Origin: Lachnospira pectinoschiza
GTDB lineage: Bacteria; Bacillota; Clostridia; Lachnospirales; Lachnospiraceae
Assembly (NCBI RefSeq): GCF_900103815.1
Contig: NZ_FNHZ01000002.1
Location: 347,925-411,924 of the forward strand
Direction: 5' to 3'
DNA: 64,000 bases
Of this stretch, positions 8,018 to 17,942 are shown one piece after another. The translations under genes and the position numbers were made by a program. Every line of letters begins with the position of its first letter. The first letter of the stretch is position 1. The notes under the pieces are model-generated. The model ran no database searches. It had not been told where the DNA came from and worked only from the letters and a program-made list of their open reading frames with translations.

Positions 8018-9976
8018 TTATAATTTCTCCTGCTTCTCTGCCCTAAAGTTTTCTAGGAAATCTAGTAAATCTCCCTTCTTTATAGGCCTTGAAAAAAAGA
8101 AGCCCTGAATCTCATCACAACCATAGTCAATAAAAGACTCTAGCTGATCTTTATTCTCCACACCCTCAACTAAAATTCTTAAATCTAGTTCCTTAAACAT
8201 AGAGATTACATTTTTAATTATGGTTAGCATAACCTCATTCTTATACTCATCTACAAAGAGCTTATCAAGCTTAACAATAGTTATTGGCAGGGTTCCAAGT
8301 CTTCTAAGATTAGAATAACCCGTTCCAAAGTCATCTAGAGAAAACTTAATACCATAATCGTTTAGCTTAATAAGATTATTCATAACCACAGCCTGAGAAT
8401 AACCAGCAATGCTTTCTGTAATTTCAAAGTTTACTTTATCTGGAGATATCTCCATACACTTCATTTTATTTATGATATTATCCGCCAAATTCACCTGAAG
8501 ACATTGCTGGATTGATAGATTAATTTCCACAAATTCAAGTCCACTTTTTACAAAATCTTCACTAGCAATAAATTTAAAAGTCTCATCTAAAACATAGTCG
8601 CCAATTCTTAGAATCGCCCCACTCTTCTCCGCCGCTCTAATAAATACCTTTGGAGATACAAAGCCATGTTCCTTGTCATATAGTCTTAGCAAAGCCTCGG
8701 CACTTTTAAATTTCTTTTCCTTAACAGAATAAATTGGCTGATAATAAACCATGAAATTATCCGTTAAATAAGCCTTTTCAATGATCTTATCAATGTTTGT
8801 ATTTATACATACTTCCTTATCATTAATAATATCCTTAGCCTCGTAAATATTTCCCATGAGCTTACTATTATTGTAAAAGCTATTGGAAAATGTAATCAAA
8901 TCCTCCACGCTAGCAATATCCTCTGGGAATACAAGACTGCAAAGGTAAGCGTTTATATTTACATTAATATGATTAAAACTAATAGGCTTTGATAGTTCAT
9001 TATCAATTAGTTCGGCTAAGGCCTTAACCCTGCTTCCATCAATACGATTAACAATAATTGCAAACTTGCCATCGTTTAAATAATAAAGAATATATCTACC
9101 CTTAATTAGATTAGTCGAATTCTGAATCATACCTGCAGTTCTTCTAATTAAGGAATTGTAGTGCTCATAGGATAAAAGTCCCCTAAGCATTGACGAATTC
9201 TTTAATTTAACCAGAAGTATCATTCGATTAGACTTAGTCTTTTCGTATCTTTTCGTATCAGATATAAAGGAATTCATATTGTGAAAACCTGTAACTCCAT
9301 CAATTAAAACCTCCGGTCTTTGAACCGTCTGGCTTACCAACAGATTAACTAAAGATAGGGCAAAGGGCTCCACAACTAAATGCGGGAAGAACCATTGAAT
9401 TCCAATTGCAAGCACACTAATAGGATACATCAAAACAATACTATTAAAGTGTGATTGTGCATACCAATCTCTGTGTTGAATTACAAAGAAAAAGGAATAT
9501 AAGAAATTCAGACTACCAATCAAATACATTAGAAGTATATAATTTCCTCTAATATAATGTCCCATTTCATCAATTCTAAAAATCATGCCATTATAATGAT
9601 TTACAATCAATAAAATAATGATAGCTAGAATTGAAAAAATATGAAAAAGCCAGAAGCCATGCCTCTTAAACATAATTTGCCACAAGTCTATAATGCTAAT
9701 ATTGTACAAAGTATATATGAAAATATTAGACAAATGAAATAGGAAATAAAGGGAATTAGGTATAAAGGCAGTCCTAATTTCAAACAAACTATTATGCATG
9801 CTCGTATCAATAGTTATAGCCCATATATCAAAAATGCAAGTTATAATTCCCCATATAGCATTAAATATAAAAAACTTATTCGATGCTCCCCTAGTCATCT
9901 TTCTATAAAAGAAAGAAAACACAATGATGGCATTTACTAAAAGCGCTGCAACATCAAAATATATAATTCTTGTCAT
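8018..9976 (-). CDS. Membrane-bound EAL-domain cyclic-di-GMP phosphodiesterase
   Basis: The protein has 652 residues, with a start preceded by AAGGAGATT. The N-terminal 215 residues form about seven membrane helices, resembling 7TM sensor modules. A degenerate GGDEF domain follows (about 222-385; the signature reads NDGKF near residue 301, so no cyclase activity is expected). The EAL domain covers about 398-645. Its catalytic set is present: E427 in EALLR, N486, E521, D548/D549 in DDFGTGYSN, K569, E604 in VEGVE and Q624. It should therefore hydrolyse c-di-GMP, with the dead GGDEF possibly acting as a regulatory nucleotide sensor. Such enzymes usually control motility or surface attachment. 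It is a single-gene unit with its own promoter. Confidence 0.9.
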   Translation of the reverse strand: MTRIIYFDVAALLVNAIIVFSFFYRKMTRGASNKFFIFNAIWGIITCIFDIWAITIDTSMHNSLFEIRTAFIPNSLYFLFHLSNIFIYTLYNISIIDLWQIMFKRHGFWLFHIFSILAIIILLIVNHYNGMIFRIDEMGHYIRGNYILLMYLIGSLNFLYSFFFVIQHRDWYAQSHFNSIVLMYPISVLAIGIQWFFPHLVVEPFALSLVNLLVSQTVQRPEVLIDGVTGFHNMNSFISDTKRYEKTKSNRMILLVKLKNSSMLRGLLSYEHYNSLIRRTAGMIQNSTNLIKGRYILYYLNDGKFAIIVNRIDGSRVKALAELIDNELSKPISFNHINVNINAYLCSLVFPEDIASVEDLITFSNSFYNNSKLMGNIYEAKDIINDKEVCINTNIDKIIEKAYLTDNFMVYYQPIYSVKEKKFKSAEALLRLYDKEHGFVSPKVFIRAAEKSGAILRIGDYVLDETFKFIASEDFVKSGLEFVEINLSIQQCLQVNLADNIINKMKCMEISPDKVNFEITESIAGYSQAVVMNNLIKLNDYGIKFSLDDFGTGYSNLRRLGTLPITIVKLDKLFVDEYKNEVMLTIIKNVISMFKELDLRILVEGVENKDQLESFIDYGCDEIQGFFFSRPIKKGDLLDFLENFRAEKQEKL

Positions 9977-10017
9977 ATAAGAAATCTCCTTATAGATTCA
10001 GCTTAAAAACTATTTTT

Positions 10018-10046
10018 ATTATATCATTTAACATATATTTCTACAA
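10018..10046 (-). promoter_or_regulatory. Promoter of the EAL gene
   Basis: TTGTAG (10041-10046), a 17-bp spacer and TATAAT (10018-10023) on the minus strand lie about 40 bp before the EAL start codon. Confidence 0.6.
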
Positions 10047-10086
10047 TTAATATAAAGCCTTATTCTTAGGGAAAAATGCATCAAGG

Positions 10087-10127
10087 CAAATAAAAACCAG
10101 AAACTAGCCTAGGCTAATTTCTGGTTT
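10087..10127 (-). terminator. argH terminator
   Basis: An inverted repeat (AAACCAGAAACTAGCC / GGCTAATTTCTGGTTT, one mismatch, 10094-10127) is followed on the minus strand by TTTTTATTT. Confidence 0.75.
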
Positions 10128-10158
10128 AAATTTTAATCTTTAATTTTAATCTTTAATT

Positions 10159-11535
10159 TTAGTTATTAGCTAAATATTCCTCATTTAACTTAATAACCTT
10201 ATTCATTACCTCAGGTCCTGGTGCTCCAAGAGTAAGTCTCTTATTAACACAAGTCTCTAAGCTAATTGCCTCATAGATGTCCTCATCAAATACAGGACTA
10301 ATCTTCTTATATTCTTCAAGAGAAAGGTCATCAAGTGCGATTCCCTTATCGAGGCAAAGAAGAACTAACTGGCCAACAATACCATGAGCTTCTCTAAATG
10401 GTACGCCCTTCTTTACTAAGTAATCAGCGGCATCTGTAGCATTTGTAAAGCCATGCTTAGCAGAATCAGCCATTCTCTTATCATTAAACTTCATTGTATC
10501 AATCATACCCTTAAAGAGGCTGACACAGCCCTTTACAGTGTCGATTGCATCAAAAGTTAATTCCTTATCTTCCTGCATATCCTTATTGTAAGCAAGAGGA
10601 ATTCCCTTCATTGTTGTAAGAAGTCCCATAAGTGCTGCATAAACTCTACCTGTCTTACCTCTTACAAGCTCTGCAATATCTGGATTCTTCTTCTGTGGCA
10701 TAATTGAGCTTCCTGTTGAAAATGCATCATCAAGCTCAATAAACTTATACTCGTTAGAATTCCAAATAATGATTTCTTCAGAGAATCTGCTTAAATGCAT
10801 CATAATAGTTGAAAGTGCTGATAAGAATTCAATTAAGTAATCTCTATCAGAAACTGAATCCATACTATTAAGTGTAGGTCCATTAAATTCTAGTAACTTA
10901 GCAGTTAACTCTCTATCTAGAGGATAAGTTGTACCAGCTAGGGCCCCTGCGCCAAGTGGACAGTAATTCATTCTCTCATAGATATCTGAAAGTCTAGATC
11001 TATCTCTTTTAAACATCTCAAAGTATGCGCCAAAGTGATGTGCTACAGTTACAGGCTGAGCTTTTTGTAAATGAGTGAAGCCTGGCATAAATGTTGTAAC
11101 ATTTTCCTTCATAATACGAAGAATAACCTGCATTAATTCCTTAACTTCTTCATCTACAGCTAAAATCTCATCCCTTGTATAAAGTCTCATATCAAGTGCA
11201 ACCTGATCATTTCTACTTCTACCAGTGTGAAGCTTCTTACCAGCATCACCAATTCTTTCAATAAGGTTTGCCTCCATAAATGTATGAATGTCCTCATATT
11301 CATCATCTATAACAAGCTTTCCTGCTTCGATGTCAGCTAAAATTGCCTTTAAGCCATTAACAATTTTCTCGCCTTCTTCTTCGCTAATAATCCCTGATTT
11401 AGCAAGCATAGTAGCATGTGCAATACTACCTCTGACATCCTGTTTATAAAATTTCTGGTCAAAGGAGATTGATGCATTGAAGTTATTAACTAACTCATTA
11501 GTCTCCTTTGTAAAACGACCGCCCCAAAGTTTCAT
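10159..11535 (-). CDS. argH: Argininosuccinate lyase
   Basis: The product is 458 residues from the ATG at 11535, giving [11 protein letters not shown], the usual ArgH start. AGGAGG is eight bases before this ATG and only two before the alternative ATG at 11541. ArgH splits argininosuccinate into arginine and fumarate, the last step of arginine synthesis. Family signatures are clear: [27 protein letters not shown] and the flexible signature loop [12 protein letters not shown] with the catalytic Ser. The length is normal. Other arginine genes are not nearby; argH sits downstream of the parE-parC pair with an intergenic gap of about 100 bp. Confidence 0.97.
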   Translation of the reverse strand: MKLWGGRFTKETNELVNNFNASISFDQKFYKQDVRGSIAHATMLAKSGIISEEEGEKIVNGLKAILADIEAGKLVIDDEYEDIHTFMEANLIERIGDAGKKLHTGRSRNDQVALDMRLYTRDEILAVDEEVKELMQVILRIMKENVTTFMPGFTHLQKAQPVTVAHHFGAYFEMFKRDRSRLSDIYERMNYCPLGAGALAGTTYPLDRELTAKLLEFNGPTLNSMDSVSDRDYLIEFLSALSTIMMHLSRFSEEIIIWNSNEYKFIELDDAFSTGSSIMPQKKNPDIAELVRGKTGRVYAALMGLLTTMKGIPLAYNKDMQEDKELTFDAIDTVKGCVSLFKGMIDTMKFNDKRMADSAKHGFTNATDAADYLVKKGVPFREAHGIVGQLVLLCLDKGIALDDLSLEEYKKISPVFDEDIYEAISLETCVNKRLTLGAPGPEVMNKVIKLNEEYLANN

Positions 11536-11638
11536 TTTCATTTCCTCCTAATGTTTTAACGATTTAACTCATTAAAATGTAATCACTACTAATTTAGCAA
11601 ATGTTTACTAGGATGTAAACCTCCTTTTAGGATTTAAG

Positions 11639-13945
11639 CTATTTAATTTTACTTCCCTTAGAATCTCTATGAGCTAACTTTAAGTTAGTAAGGTTAAGTT
11701 CCTTCTTCTTATACTCAACCGTTACCTCATCTCCATCAGTAACTAAGAAGACCTCATCAATATGATCATCCTTAGCTAACTTCATAGCACGAACACCAAG
11801 AGCATTCTTCTTCTTTTGAGGAATGTCAGTTAGAGGGAATTTTAAAATGTTACCATTAGCACTAGCAAGGCAAACGTTCTGGTTACTTTCCACAACCTCT
11901 TCCTCTACAATGCCACCCTCAAGGGTAAACTTAGAATAAATAGCAATCTTAGCATCTGTTGTATAAACGCCTACTAAGCTATCATCCTCACCAAGCTTTG
12001 TAGCCGAAACAGTTCTTTTATTAACTTCAAACTCAGAAGCATCCACAAGCTTTGCCATACCATTCTTTGTAACAAAAAGGAGCTTCTTATTCTTGATTGT
12101 TGCCTCAGAACCGAGGAAGCAGATATTCTCACCGCTACTATCGTAATTACCAACATTATCAATAGGAGTACCCTTGTCTCTAAATCTAGTATATGGTAAG
12201 TCCTTTACCTTAACCTGATGCATATTACCTGTGTCTGTGAAAATGAGAATCTTACCGGTATTCATACATGTAAAGACATACTTATTCTCTGCATGTACTG
12301 CTTCCTTATTTCTCTCATAGGCAGAAATATCAATAGTCTTAGCATAGCCAAATCTATCCATAATAAAGACTACTTCCTTCTCTTCCATCTTCTTTTCTTC
12401 ATAAACAGCTTCCTTAGCATCAAGAATCTGAGTTCTTCTAGCTCTAGCATAGTCCTTCTTAATTCTTAAAAGTTCAGCCTTAATTACCTTTGCCATTTCT
12501 TTTCTAGATGAAAGGATCTTCTCATATTTTTCAATCTTCTTTAAGCATTCTTCAAATTCCTTCTGAAGCTGTAAAATTTCAAGACCAATTAATCTGTATA
12601 GACGCATCTGTAAAATCTCTGTAGCCTGACGCTCTGTAAAATCAAGCTTAGCTGCACTTGCCTTAGATTTTTCAGACTTAAAATTAATACCTTCAACATT
12701 ACCATTAACTAAGCAATCCTTAGCCTGAGCTAAATTCTTACTTCCTCTAAGGATTTCAATAATTAAATCAATAATATCGCAGGCACGAATAAGACCTTCT
12801 TTAATCTCTTTATTGTCTCTTTCCTTTTTAAGGAGAGTTGTATATTTTCTTGTGGCAAGATCAAACTGGAAGTCTACATGATGCTTAATAACCTGCTTAA
12901 GACCAAGTGTTTCTGGTCTTCCATTAACAATAGCAAGCATGTTAACACCAAAAGTATCTTCAAGCTTTGTCTTCTTATAAAGCATGTTCTCTAAGTTCTT
13001 GTAATCAGCGTTCTTTTTAAGTTCAAGAACAATTCTAATACCTTCCTTAGAAGATTCATTTGAAACATCCACAATATCACTTGTCTTCTTAGTTTCAATT
13101 AAATCAAGAACATCTGAGATAAACTTAGAAATATTAGCACCAATCATTGTGTATGGAATCTCTGTAATAACTAACTTATCTCTTTCACTTCTCTTTGTAG
13201 CTGGCTCGTAAACCACCTTACCACGAAGCTTTACCTTACCCTGCCCTGTTTCATAGATGTCCTCTAAGTCAGACTTATTAATTACAATACCGCCTGTAGG
13301 GAAATCTGGTCCTGGCATAATTTCAAGTAATTCCTTAGTTGTAATTTCAGTGTTATCCATATAGGCACAAACTGCATCACAAACCTCAGCTAGATTGTGA
13401 GGTGGAATATTAGTTGTCATACCAACGGCAATACCATCAGCACCATTAATAAGTAAATTAGGTACTCTTACTGGTAAAACCTCTGGTTCTTTTTCTGTTT
13501 CATCGAAGTTTGGTAGGAAATCTACTACATTTTTATCAAGATCAGTTAAGTAAACATCCTCTGTAAACTTCTGGAGTCTAGCCTCAGTGTATCGCATAGC
13601 AGCAGCTCCATCACCTTCAATAGAACCAAAGTTACCATGACCATCTACTAAAGCCATTCCCTTCTTAAAATCCTGTGATAAAACTACTAATGTCTCATAA
13701 ATTGAGCTATCACCATGTGGATGATATTTACCCATGGTATCACCAACAATTCTTGCTGACTTTCTATGGGGTTTATCATGTCCTAAATTTAATTGGTCCA
13801 TAGCGTATAAAACTCTTCTTTGAACAGGCTTTAAACCATCTCTTGCATCAGGTAAAGCTCTTGCTGTAATTACACTCATGGAATAATCTATATAAGACTT
13901 CTGCATTATTTCAGAATACTCAGTCTTTACTATCTGTTCAGCCAT
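11639..13945 (-). CDS. parC: DNA topoisomerase IV subunit A (ParC) or GyrA-like paralogue
   Basis: The protein has 768 residues; GGAGGAAGT precedes the ATG. It is a type IIA topoisomerase A subunit: catalytic Tyr119 in [10 protein letters not shown], and the quinolone-resistance region [15 protein letters not shown] with Ser80 and Glu84, the susceptible-type residues in E. coli ParC numbering. The C-terminal half has degenerate beta-pinwheel blades. I see no GyrA box (QRRGGKG), so topoisomerase IV is more likely than gyrase. It forms the decatenating enzyme with the B subunit encoded 45 nt upstream. Automatic annotation may call the pair gyrase paralogues. Confidence 0.85.
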   Translation of the reverse strand: MAEQIVKTEYSEIMQKSYIDYSMSVITARALPDARDGLKPVQRRVLYAMDQLNLGHDKPHRKSARIVGDTMGKYHPHGDSSIYETLVVLSQDFKKGMALVDGHGNFGSIEGDGAAAMRYTEARLQKFTEDVYLTDLDKNVVDFLPNFDETEKEPEVLPVRVPNLLINGADGIAVGMTTNIPPHNLAEVCDAVCAYMDNTEITTKELLEIMPGPDFPTGGIVINKSDLEDIYETGQGKVKLRGKVVYEPATKRSERDKLVITEIPYTMIGANISKFISDVLDLIETKKTSDIVDVSNESSKEGIRIVLELKKNADYKNLENMLYKKTKLEDTFGVNMLAIVNGRPETLGLKQVIKHHVDFQFDLATRKYTTLLKKERDNKEIKEGLIRACDIIDLIIEILRGSKNLAQAKDCLVNGNVEGINFKSEKSKASAAKLDFTERQATEILQMRLYRLIGLEILQLQKEFEECLKKIEKYEKILSSRKEMAKVIKAELLRIKKDYARARRTQILDAKEAVYEEKKMEEKEVVFIMDRFGYAKTIDISAYERNKEAVHAENKYVFTCMNTGKILIFTDTGNMHQVKVKDLPYTRFRDKGTPIDNVGNYDSSGENICFLGSEATIKNKKLLFVTKNGMAKLVDASEFEVNKRTVSATKLGEDDSLVGVYTTDAKIAIYSKFTLEGGIVEEEVVESNQNVCLASANGNILKFPLTDIPQKKKNALGVRAMKLAKDDHIDEVFLVTDGDEVTVEYKKKELNLTNLKLAHRDSKGSKIK

Positions 13946-13990
13946 ACTTCCTCCAAAAAATTATTATTAGTAAATCATATATTCGTAAAT

Positions 13991-15925
13991 TTAAGCATCA
14001 ATCTCAGCTTCATTGGCATGAGCATAGATAAATGCACGTCTAGGTGGAACCTCACTACCCATAAGCATTGAAGTTACTTCTGTTGCCATTCTTGCATCTT
14101 CAATTTCCACCTGCTTTAAAATTCTAGTTTCAGGATTAAGAGTTGTCTCCCAAAGCTGCTCAGGATCCATTTCACCAAGTCCCTTATATCTTTGAAGAGT
14201 AAAGCTACCTTCTTCATGATTCTTTCTATAATTTTCAAGAGCCTTGTCATCATAAAGATACATACCTTCATCCCCAGACTTCTTCTTAGTCTTCTTTGGC
14301 ACTACCTTATAAAGAGGTGGTGTTGCAATATAGACATGACCCTGATTAATAAGCTCAGGCATGAATCTATAGAAGAATGTAAGTAAAAGTGTATCAATAT
14401 GAGCACCATCCACATCGGCATCAGTCATAATAATAATCTTGTCATAACGAAGCTTTGAAATATCAAAGTCATTACCGTAACCCTCTAAGAAGCCACAATT
14501 AAAGGAATTAATCATAGTCTTAATTTCTGCATTAGCTAAAACCTTATCGATTGTTGCCTTTTCAACATTTAAGATTTTACCTCTAATTGGAAGGATTGCC
14601 TGAGTTCTTCTGTTTCTAGCAGACTTTGCAGAACCGCCGGCAGAATCACCCTCTACAATAAATACTTCGCACTCTTCAGGATTTCTACTTTCACAGTTAG
14701 CAAGCTTACCGTTGCTATCAATTGAGAATTTCTGCTTTGTAAGAAGATTTGTCTTAGCCTTTTCCTCAGCCTTACGAATCTTAGCTGACTTTTCAGCACA
14801 AGCAATAACAGCCTTTAGAGCATCTAAATTCTTATCAAAATATAACTGAACCTCGTCGTTAGTTATAGCTGATACAACTGTTGAAGCATCAGGATTATCA
14901 AGCTTAGTCTTTGTCTGACCTTCAAATCTTGGTGCTGGATGCTTAATAGCAACAATAGCTGTCATACCATTTCTAACATCAAGACCAGTAAAGTTATTAT
15001 CCTTATCCTTAAGAATTCCTAACTCTCTAGCATACTGATTAATAATCATTGTAAACTTAGTCTTAAAACCTGTAATATGGGTACCACCCTCTTGAGTGTA
15101 AATGTTATTACAAAAACCAAGTATATTTTCCTCGAATTCATTTACATACTGGAAAGCGACTTCCACTTCAATGTCATCCTGCTTATTCTTAAAATAAACA
15201 ATATCACAAACAGTTTCCTTACCTACATTTAAGTCCTTAACATAGGCTAAAATACCATCTTCTTCATGGAAAGTTTCCTCTTCAGGTGCTTCCCCTCTAA
15301 GGTCCTTAAAATTAATTGTAAGTCCTGGATTTAAATATGCGATTTCATGTAATCTTGACTTGATTGAATCTGCCTTAAATCTAGTCTTTTCAAAGATTTC
15401 ACCATCAGGAAGGAAAGTAACTGTTGTACCTGTATCATGCTTTCTGCAAGTACCAATCTCCTTAAGAGGAGCTACTGCCTTACCTCTTTCATATCTTTGC
15501 TTATAAACTTTACCTTCAAGTCTGATTTCAACCTCTAACCAAACTGAAAGAGCATTAACAACAGATGCACCTACACCATGTAAACCACCAGAAATTTTGT
15601 AACCGCCATCGCCAAACTTACCGCCGGCATGAAGTACAGTAAATACAACCTCAACTGCTGGAATACCAGCCTTAGGATGAATTCCTATTGGAATACCTCT
15701 ACCATTATCCTTAATAGTAGCTGTACCATCTGCATTAAGACTTACGTCTATTTCACTACAAAAGCCCGCTAAATGCTCATCTACAGAATTATCTACGATT
15801 TCATATATAAGATGATTAAGACCCTTAGTGCCTACTGAACCAATATACATACCAGGTCTTTTTCTAACCGCTTCTAGTCCTTCCAAAATGGAAATACTAT
15901 TAGCATCATATTTCTTAGTTGCCAT
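13991..15925 (-). CDS. parE: DNA topoisomerase IV subunit B (ParE) or GyrB-like paralogue
   Basis: The protein has 644 residues. It contains the GHKL ATPase domain (EIVDNSVDEHLAG, DNGRGIP, GGLHGVGASVVNAL), the transducer domain, and the TOPRIM domain with EGDSAGGSAK, PIRGKILNVEKA and TDADVDGAHI. The C-terminus ends with the short ParE/GyrB tail (QRYKGLGEMDPEQLWETT). It supplies ATP-driven strand passage to the ParC partner immediately downstream. The length and the lack of a large insertion fit Gram-positive ParE or GyrB. The ParE call rests on the partner lacking a GyrA box. Confidence 0.87.
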   Translation of the reverse strand: MATKKYDANSISILEGLEAVRKRPGMYIGSVGTKGLNHLIYEIVDNSVDEHLAGFCSEIDVSLNADGTATIKDNGRGIPIGIHPKAGIPAVEVVFTVLHAGGKFGDGGYKISGGLHGVGASVVNALSVWLEVEIRLEGKVYKQRYERGKAVAPLKEIGTCRKHDTGTTVTFLPDGEIFEKTRFKADSIKSRLHEIAYLNPGLTINFKDLRGEAPEEETFHEEDGILAYVKDLNVGKETVCDIVYFKNKQDDIEVEVAFQYVNEFEENILGFCNNIYTQEGGTHITGFKTKFTMIINQYARELGILKDKDNNFTGLDVRNGMTAIVAIKHPAPRFEGQTKTKLDNPDASTVVSAITNDEVQLYFDKNLDALKAVIACAEKSAKIRKAEEKAKTNLLTKQKFSIDSNGKLANCESRNPEECEVFIVEGDSAGGSAKSARNRRTQAILPIRGKILNVEKATIDKVLANAEIKTMINSFNCGFLEGYGNDFDISKLRYDKIIIMTDADVDGAHIDTLLLTFFYRFMPELINQGHVYIATPPLYKVVPKKTKKKSGDEGMYLYDDKALENYRKNHEEGSFTLQRYKGLGEMDPEQLWETTLNPETRILKQVEIEDARMATEVTSMLMGSEVPPRRAFIYAHANEAEIDA

Positions 15926-15949
15926 AAAATTTTCTCCCTTTTATTTAAA

Positions 15950-15966
15950 TGAAAGCTTCGCTTTCA
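15950..15966 (-). other. Short hairpin between foldase and parE genes
   Basis: TGAAAGC-TTC-GCTTTCA forms a 7-bp stem without a clear T-tract on either strand. It could be a weak terminator or a processing site; support is limited. Confidence 0.3.
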
Positions 15967-15986
15967 ATAATAAATTCATATAAATC

Positions 15987-16982
15987 TTAATTAGATAAAT
16001 AAGAATTAAAAATGCTTTCAAAGTTTGATGAATAAATTGAATTAGAACGAACGCTAAGTTTTGCCCAAACTCCTGTATTAAAATCTACATAATACTTTGA
16101 TTCATACTCATTCATATACTCATTAAACTGCTCTAATTGCTTGCTTTCTAAGATTGTTGTCTTATTGACTTCAGTCTTAGTTTTATCATTATCAGAAGTA
16201 CAACGAATTAGATAATAAAGTCCATTAACTTCAAAAACCTCACTCATATCACCAGTAGATAGGTTAAAGGCAATGTCTTCAAATGTCTGATCCATTTCAC
16301 CCTTCTTTAATTCCATTTCATAATTGCCATCGTCATTGATTTCCTTTGCAAGGGCAAAGAAAGAGCTACCTGACTGAATGCTATTATAGGCATTCTCCAC
16401 CTCTTCCTTAGAATCGCTTACAATATACTGAATATCAATAACTCTAGCATCATCATAACTTACCTCAATGTCATATTCAGAAATAATATCCTCATATAAC
16501 TTATTAGCAATGGCAAATTTAGTATACATCTCTTCTAGATCCTCTAAACTTACATCTAACTGCTTCTTATCATCATCGGATAAGTTATTGTAATACTCCG
16601 CAGCTGCTGCCTCTACGTTGTTCTCTTCATCTCTACTTAAAACAACGCCTCTTTCCTTTGCTAGCTTATTTAGCATAGCAACTCTTATTAACTTAACTTT
16701 AATTTGATCATTAACATAAGAATAAAAAGATTCTCCATCAATTGTCTCATTCCAGATATCCTCACCTAAAAGCTCTTCGTACTGGCTTCTAGCATCAGAC
16801 ATTAAAATCTTAGCTTCGGTCTTAGTCATTGTAATACCGTCTAGCTTAAGAATTGTATTAGAATTTAGCCCTGTTGATATATAAACAAAGTGGCCATTGA
16901 AAAAAATCATAAAAATTAAACATGCTGCAACTAAAACCGCTGCAGACACTAAAGCAATTACTCTCTTCTTGTTAGTCTTCAC
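15987..16982 (-). CDS. PrsA/SurA-like peptidyl-prolyl isomerase, membrane-anchored foldase
   Basis: The protein has 331 residues with a GTG start at 16982 preceded by AAAGGAGT. The N-terminus has one hydrophobic segment (about 8-27). It contains LVAAC, but the following residues stay hydrophobic, so a membrane anchor is as likely as a lipoprotein. A SurA_N-like helical chaperone domain follows, then a parvulin/rotamase-type domain at about 180-270 (DIQYIVSDSKEEVENAYNSI, FALAKEIND, GEMDQTFEDIAFNLSTGDMSEVFEVNGLYYLIRC). The parvulin block is shorter than in classical PrsA. It probably helps fold exported proteins outside the membrane. Its gene follows a stretch of tandem GC-rich elements. Confidence 0.75.
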   Translation of the reverse strand: MKTNKKRVIALVSAAVLVAACLIFMIFFNGHFVYISTGLNSNTILKLDGITMTKTEAKILMSDARSQYEELLGEDIWNETIDGESFYSYVNDQIKVKLIRVAMLNKLAKERGVVLSRDEENNVEAAAAEYYNNLSDDDKKQLDVSLEDLEEMYTKFAIANKLYEDIISEYDIEVSYDDARVIDIQYIVSDSKEEVENAYNSIQSGSSFFALAKEINDDGNYEMELKKGEMDQTFEDIAFNLSTGDMSEVFEVNGLYYLIRCTSDNDKTKTEVNKTTILESKQLEQFNEYMNEYESKYYVDFNTGVWAKLSVRSNSIYSSNFESIFNSYLSN

Positions 16983-17032
16983 AACCCTACTCCTTTAGTC
17001 CATTATTTCTGTAATATGTTCGCTATAGATGT

Positions 17033-17154
17033 GGAAGTGCTCGCATTAGATGCGGCAGGCCGCAGCTCGCACACGTGTAGCTCCTTCTTCTCAATTGCGG
17101 AAGTGCTCGCATTAGATGCGGCAGGGCCGCTGCTCGCACACGTGTAGCTCTTTC
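17033..17154. repeat. Two tandem copies of a GC-rich intergenic element
   Basis: Copy one (17033-17087) and copy two (17099-17154) share about 55 bases with only a few differences. Each contains GGAAGTGCTCGCATTAGATG, then GCGGC, and ends with GCTCGCACACGTGTAGCTC. The composition is far richer in GC than the genome around it, and self-complementary parts are present. No ORF is plausible. The second copy runs into a perfect hairpin (AGCTCTTTC-AAT-GAAAGAGCT). Confidence 0.7.
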
Positions 17155-17167
17155 AATGAAAGAGCTA
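17147..17167 (-). terminator. Stem-loop after rlmH
   Basis: AGCTCTTTC-AAT-GAAAGAGCT is a perfect 9-bp stem just downstream of the rlmH stop codon. No T-tract follows, so termination is uncertain. Confidence 0.35.
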
Positions 17168-17173
17168 CAATAG

Positions 17174-17653
17174 CTACTTATGATATGGCTCGTTCTTCAT
17201 TATTCTATAGCTTCTATAAATCTGTTCAAGTAAAATCACACGCATTAACTGATGAGGGAAGGTCATTTTAGAAAAGCTAAGCTTGTAATCCGCTCTAGCT
17301 AAGACCTCACTTGATAAACCAAGGGAACCACCAATCACAAAGCTTATATCGCTTTTCCCCGAAATACCAAGCTCATCAATCTTTTTTGATAACTCAACAG
17401 AATCTAACATCTTGCCTTCAATGGCAAGAGCTATAACATAGGAATCGTCTTTTATATTAGATAAAATTCTCTCCCCTTCTTTTCTTTTGATCAAGTCATT
17501 AACAGTATCACTTGCATTATCCGGTGTCTTCTCATCAGGAAGCTCTATAATCTTTAAATTACAGTATCTTGAAAGTCTCTTAGAATACTCATCAATAGCA
17601 CCTGTAAAGAACTTCTCTTTCACCTTGCCAACGCATACAATGTTAATCTTCAA
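17174..17653 (-). CDS. rlmH: 23S rRNA (pseudouridine1915-N3)-methyltransferase RlmH
   Basis: The protein has 159 residues and matches the full family length. It begins KINIVCVGKVKEKF and ends with the SPOUT knot signature (FVIGGSLGLS, LSFSKMTFPHQLMRVILLEQIYRS, NEPYHK). RlmH methylates pseudouridine 1915 in helix 69 of 23S rRNA using SAM. The start codon is TTG at 17653, the codon that gives the family N-terminus, preceded by GAGGTGAG. It is the last gene of the maf, HAD, small-protein, rlmH cluster. Confidence 0.96.
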   Translation of the reverse strand: MKINIVCVGKVKEKFFTGAIDEYSKRLSRYCNLKIIELPDEKTPDNASDTVNDLIKRKEGERILSNIKDDSYVIALAIEGKMLDSVELSKKIDELGISGKSDISFVIGGSLGLSSEVLARADYKLSFSKMTFPHQLMRVILLEQIYRSYRIMKNEPYHK

Positions 17654-17665
17654 GCAAACTCACCT

Positions 17666-17932
17666 CTAACCTTCAACTACAAAATATTCGCCACTAGGAA
17701 GCTTAAAAACCTCTAGCTGCTCTTCTAATTCTTCGTCAGACATAGAACTAACATCCATACCTTCATCTGCTAGGGCATCTCTTAATTCCTTAATATCCTT
17801 ACAAACAAAAGCAAAAGACTCTTCAAGAAAATCCTTAGCCTCATCAATATCAAAGACTACATCCTCCATAAAAAGTTTAGCTTGTTCCTTTAAGAAAACC
17901 TCTGCGCAGGCTGTTAAATGCTTCTCGTCCAT
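17666..17932 (-). CDS. Small acidic protein of unknown function
   Basis: The protein has 88 residues, is strongly acidic and mainly helical, with no membrane segment or signal. The start has a clear AAGGAGATT site. It lies between the HAD phosphatase gene (10 nt) and rlmH (12 nt), so it is translated as part of that cluster and is very likely real. I do not recognise a family. The C-terminal part (SDEELEEQLEVFKLPSGEYFVVEG) may form a small beta hairpin after helices. Confidence 0.7.
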   Translation of the reverse strand: MDEKHLTACAEVFLKEQAKLFMEDVVFDIDEAKDFLEESFAFVCKDIKELRDALADEGMDVSSMSDEELEEQLEVFKLPSGEYFVVEG

Positions 17933-17942
17933 AATAATCTCC

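Noticed and set aside
11542..11638. Terminator between parC and argH
   Set aside because: No convincing stem-loop with a T-tract was found.
17033..17154. Tandem GC-rich copies as a CRISPR array
   Set aside because: Only two copies, separated by about 11 bp, too short for a spacer, and no cas genes.
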